A stretch of 7,757 nucleotides of DNA from Micavibrio sp. (lineage in GTDB: Bacteria > Pseudomonadota > Alphaproteobacteria > Micavibrionales > Micavibrionaceae), in NCBI GenBank assembly GCA_027051315.1, contig JALTZE010000003.1:1-7757 (forward strand), given 5' to 3'. The translations under genes and the position numbers were made by a program. Of this stretch, positions 6,536 to 7,757 are shown piece by piece (the stretch's first letter is position 1; every line of letters starts with the position of its first letter). A model generated the notes under the pieces. It was not told the DNA's origin, made no database searches, and saw only the letters and a list, made by a program, of their open reading frames with translations.

Positions 6536-6551
6536 AAATATTTATTTGATT
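6532..6551. repeat. perfect 9-bp inverted repeat in the gcrA leader
   Basis: AATCAAATA (6532-6540) and TATTTGATT (6543-6551) are exact complements around a 2-bp centre. The left arm overlaps a GANTC site (6531-6535). The same core recurs upstream as AATCAAA (6413-6419) and TTTGATT (6449-6455), the latter also touching a GANTC site. It may be a dimeric-protein operator, or an mRNA hairpin 14 nt before the ribosome binding site. Confidence 0.5.
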
Positions 6552-6577
6552 GACTAAGCTCAAGTGGAGGATATTGA

Positions 6578-7096
6578 ATGAGTTGGACAGATGAACGCGT
6601 AACACTTCTGAGGCAACTTTGGGGAGAAGGCAAAACAGCAGCAGAAATCGCCAAAGAATTAGGTGAAGGAGTTACAAGAAATGCCGTTATAGGTAAGGCG
6701 CATAGGCTTAAGCTTGCTTCAAGAATTTCTCCTATACAACAAAATAATAAAAAGGCTGCTCTTAAAAAGAAGGTAGAAAAAGCAAAAACAAAAGTTTCTA
6801 TTGCTGCGACAAGGCAACAGATAGTAAAGGCTGTTACTGAGAAAAAGAGGACAGAACCCGCTGTAAAGCTTGAGAAGTTAACAGAAAATATGTGCAGATG
6901 GCCTTTGGGTGACCCTAAAGATGTGAATTTTGGTTTTTGTGGATGCAAATCCGAAACAGGTTTACCATATTGTGCTGAACATGCCGTGCTTGCATATCAA
7001 ATACCAACGAAGAAAAAACAAATCACTCCAGAAGAATTTGAAGAAAACGGTAATGCTGTTCCAGCAGCATCAGGCGAAGATATAAAAGTTGCCTGA
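6578..7096 (+). CDS. gcrA: GcrA cell-cycle transcriptional regulator
   Basis: GcrA binds the housekeeping sigma factor in RNA polymerase and activates promoters carrying methylated GANTC sites, coupling transcription to replication and division. The 172 aa length is close to Caulobacter GcrA. The N-terminal helix-turn-helix is near-canonical: MSWTDERVTLLRQLWGEGKT (1-20), then EIAKELG and VTRNAVIGKAHRLKL (32-46). A Lys/Ala-rich linker follows (about 55-95). The C-terminal sigma-interacting part has CRWPLGDP (106-113), FGFCGCKSETGLPYCAEH (118-135) and AYQ, with Cys106, Cys121, Cys123, Cys132 and His135 in place. The tail after about 143 is Lys/Glu-rich and unconserved in appearance. A strong Shine-Dalgarno GGAGG (6566-6570), seven bases before the ATG and the best in the window, fixes the start. 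It has its own regulatory region and its own terminator, so it is probably monocistronic. Confidence 0.95.
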   Translation: MSWTDERVTLLRQLWGEGKTAAEIAKELGEGVTRNAVIGKAHRLKLASRISPIQQNNKKAALKKKVEKAKTKVSIAATRQQIVKAVTEKKRTEPAVKLEKLTENMCRWPLGDPKDVNFGFCGCKSETGLPYCAEHAVLAYQIPTKKKQITPEEFEENGNAVPAASGEDIKVA

Positions 7097-7109
7097 TATA
7101 TCCTAGCTA

Positions 7110-7169
7110 TATCTATGAGAAGCAGGGAAAAAGCGGAATTATCCGCTTTTTTTTATAGCTTCATAGATA
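7110..7169. repeat. long nested inverted repeat around the shared terminator
   Basis: TATCTATGA (7110-7118) plus AGC (7121-7123) pair with GCT (7158-7160) plus TCATAGATA (7161-7169), twelve base pairs with a 2-nt GA bulge. They enclose the terminator hairpin with short unpaired spacers. The right arm encodes the last residues of the - strand gene. It may be a stabilised 3' end for both transcripts, or chance. Confidence 0.45.
7128..7154. terminator. bidirectional rho-independent terminator between gcrA and the - strand gene
   Basis: AAAAAGCGGA (7128-7137) pairs with TCCGCTTTTT (7142-7151) around loop ATTA, followed by further T residues to 7154. The A-run on the left arm becomes a T-run on the other strand, so the hairpin can end transcripts from both directions. 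It lies 31 bp after the gcrA stop, and the stop codon of the convergent gene (7153-7155) overlaps it. Confidence 0.9.
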
Positions 7170-7530
7170 AGTATCTTCTGGCAACTGGAATAGCATAGGT
7201 TCTACTTTGCTCTATGGCTTCATCTTCGGATATTGAGGGAGGTGGATTATTATTTTCTTTTGGAGACTCTATAGGGTCAAATATTGAAGGCATACGTCCT
7301 AATTTTACATCATCAGTAACAGAATTATTTCTATCCAATATCATATCCACAACGCTATTGAAGCATATGGAATAACATGTTTTTATCTTATCACTTATTG
7401 ATTCATTATCATTTGGTTTTAGATGTTTTGGAATATCTTCTTCACAAAGAACATCAACCAATTTCTCATTAACTTTTATTTCCCAACTTTTTCCAGATTC
7501 TTCTTTAAATATTACCGCAATTTTTGTCAT
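7153..7530 (-). CDS. hypothetical protein, 125 aa
   Basis: I do not recognise this protein. It begins MTKIAVIFKEESGKSWEIKV, which looks like two beta strands, then has a mixed acidic/polar middle with two Cys (around residues 52-56, in CYSICF). A Pro/Asn-rich linker follows (NNNPPPS), and the C-terminus is basic and hydrophobic, ending RRYLSMKL. There is no signal peptide or membrane segment, so it is probably cytosolic. Coding is supported by a good ribosome site, an uninterrupted frame with AT-rich codon use like its neighbours, and a terminator at its end. I choose the ATG at 7530 because GAGGA (7536-7540) lies five bases before it; the upstream in-frame ATG at 7542 overlaps that site and has none of its own. 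It converges on gcrA. No function can be assigned. Confidence 0.65.
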   Translation of the reverse strand: MTKIAVIFKEESGKSWEIKVNEKLVDVLCEEDIPKHLKPNDNESISDKIKTCYSICFNSVVDMILDRNNSVTDDVKLGRMPSIFDPIESPKENNNPPPSISEDEAIEQSRTYAIPVARRYLSMKL

Positions 7531-7535
7531 AACAT

Positions 7536-7540
7536 TCCTC
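7536..7540 (-). promoter_or_regulatory. ribosome binding site deciding the start of the - strand gene
   Basis: On the - strand GAGGA lies five bases before the ATG whose first base is 7530. The alternative ATG beginning at 7542 would place this sequence inside the coding region, so the shorter 125 aa protein is preferred over 129 aa. Confidence 0.6.
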
Positions 7541-7603
7541 ATATATTAATTACCCGCTTATCTTAACGGTTTATTCCTTTTCATTGATTTAATTATTGAT
7601 TTT

Positions 7604-7757
7604 ATGGAATGCGCTAGAATATTTACGCCACACCCGCTTAGGTGGCAGAAGGCTTATCTTCTGCCGATAATCATCATGGACATCATCATAGATGTTAGTA
7701 GTAATTTTCTAGCTGTGTTTTTCATAAGAATAGTATATAGCAAAATAATATATATTT
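7604..7757 (+). other. doubtful open frame running off the window end
   Basis: From ATG 7604 a frame stays open to the last base (51 codons), encoding a hydrophobic segment after an initial MECARIFTPHPLRW; an internal ATG lies at 7676. Neither start has a recognisable ribosome site, and the strong hairpin 7644-7665 lies inside the frame. It may be the beginning of a small membrane protein or a chance opening. Only sequence beyond the window can decide. Confidence 0.12.
7644..7665. repeat. strong hairpin in the gene-poor right edge
   Basis: GGCAGAAG (7644-7651) and CTTCTGCC (7658-7665) form a perfect 8-bp GC-containing stem with a 6-nt loop. No T-tract follows on either strand, so it is not an ordinary terminator. 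A smaller stem, CACC/GGTG (7631-7634/7641-7644), sits beside it and shares one base, so the two compete. Short direct repeats ACCCGCTTA (7552-7560, 7632-7640) and GCTTATCTT (7556-7564, 7652-7660) also occur here. This could be part of a small RNA or a leader, but no known family is recognisable. Confidence 0.4.

Noticed and set aside
6502..6948. 148-codon open frame on the - strand over gcrA
   Set aside because: It is antisense to the conserved gcrA coding sequence and its regulatory region, with no family resemblance or ribosome site.
7600..7757. tRNA or other standard RNA gene at the right edge
   Set aside because: The hairpin is strong, but there is no acceptor stem pairing, T-loop GTTC motif or CCA-type end that would support a tRNA, and no known ncRNA signature is visible.

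Overview
The window comes from an AT-rich alphaproteobacterium (about one third G+C by eye). The GcrA-type cell-cycle regulator is restricted to Alphaproteobacteria, and the omega/Rsh/AcpS/LepB/RNase III/Era gene order is typical of that class. TGA is used as a stop and Trp is encoded by TGG, so the code is standard. The presence of gcrA argues against a reduced Rickettsia-type genome. I cannot name a genus.

Layout. 1-140 is the leader of rpoZ. rpoZ (141-512) encodes RNA polymerase omega and ends in a strong intrinsic terminator (551-582). rsh (623-2764) encodes a bifunctional (p)ppGpp synthetase/hydrolase whose last codons look frameshifted. After a 185-nt gap comes a tightly packed + strand cluster: a DUF2062 membrane protein (2950-3525), acpS (3522-3908), lepB (3981-4787), rnc (4795-5472) and era (5465-6388). 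DUF2062/acpS and rnc/era overlap by a few bases, so translation is probably coupled. This cluster links stringent response, lipid carrier-protein activation, secretion and rRNA processing. Genes often seen in this neighbourhood in relatives (pyrE, pdxJ, recO) are absent.

6389-6577 is a dense regulatory region upstream of gcrA (6578-7096). It holds a perfect DnaA box, four GANTC (CcrM methylation) sites of which three lie within 27 bp, a candidate sigma-70 promoter and two inverted pairs of AATCAAA/TTTGATT. This is what the DnaA-GcrA-CcrM cell-cycle circuit known from Caulobacter would predict, and it is the most interesting part of the window.

gcrA converges on an unrecognised small gene on the - strand (7153-7530), and both share a bidirectional terminator (7128-7154) nested in a larger inverted repeat. 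7531-7757 carries a strong hairpin and a doubtful open frame running off the edge. I see no mobile element, CRISPR array or tRNA, and no wholly new multi-gene system. The novelty is in the regulatory region and in two residue- or frame-level oddities (the Rsh C-terminus and an RNase III catalytic position).
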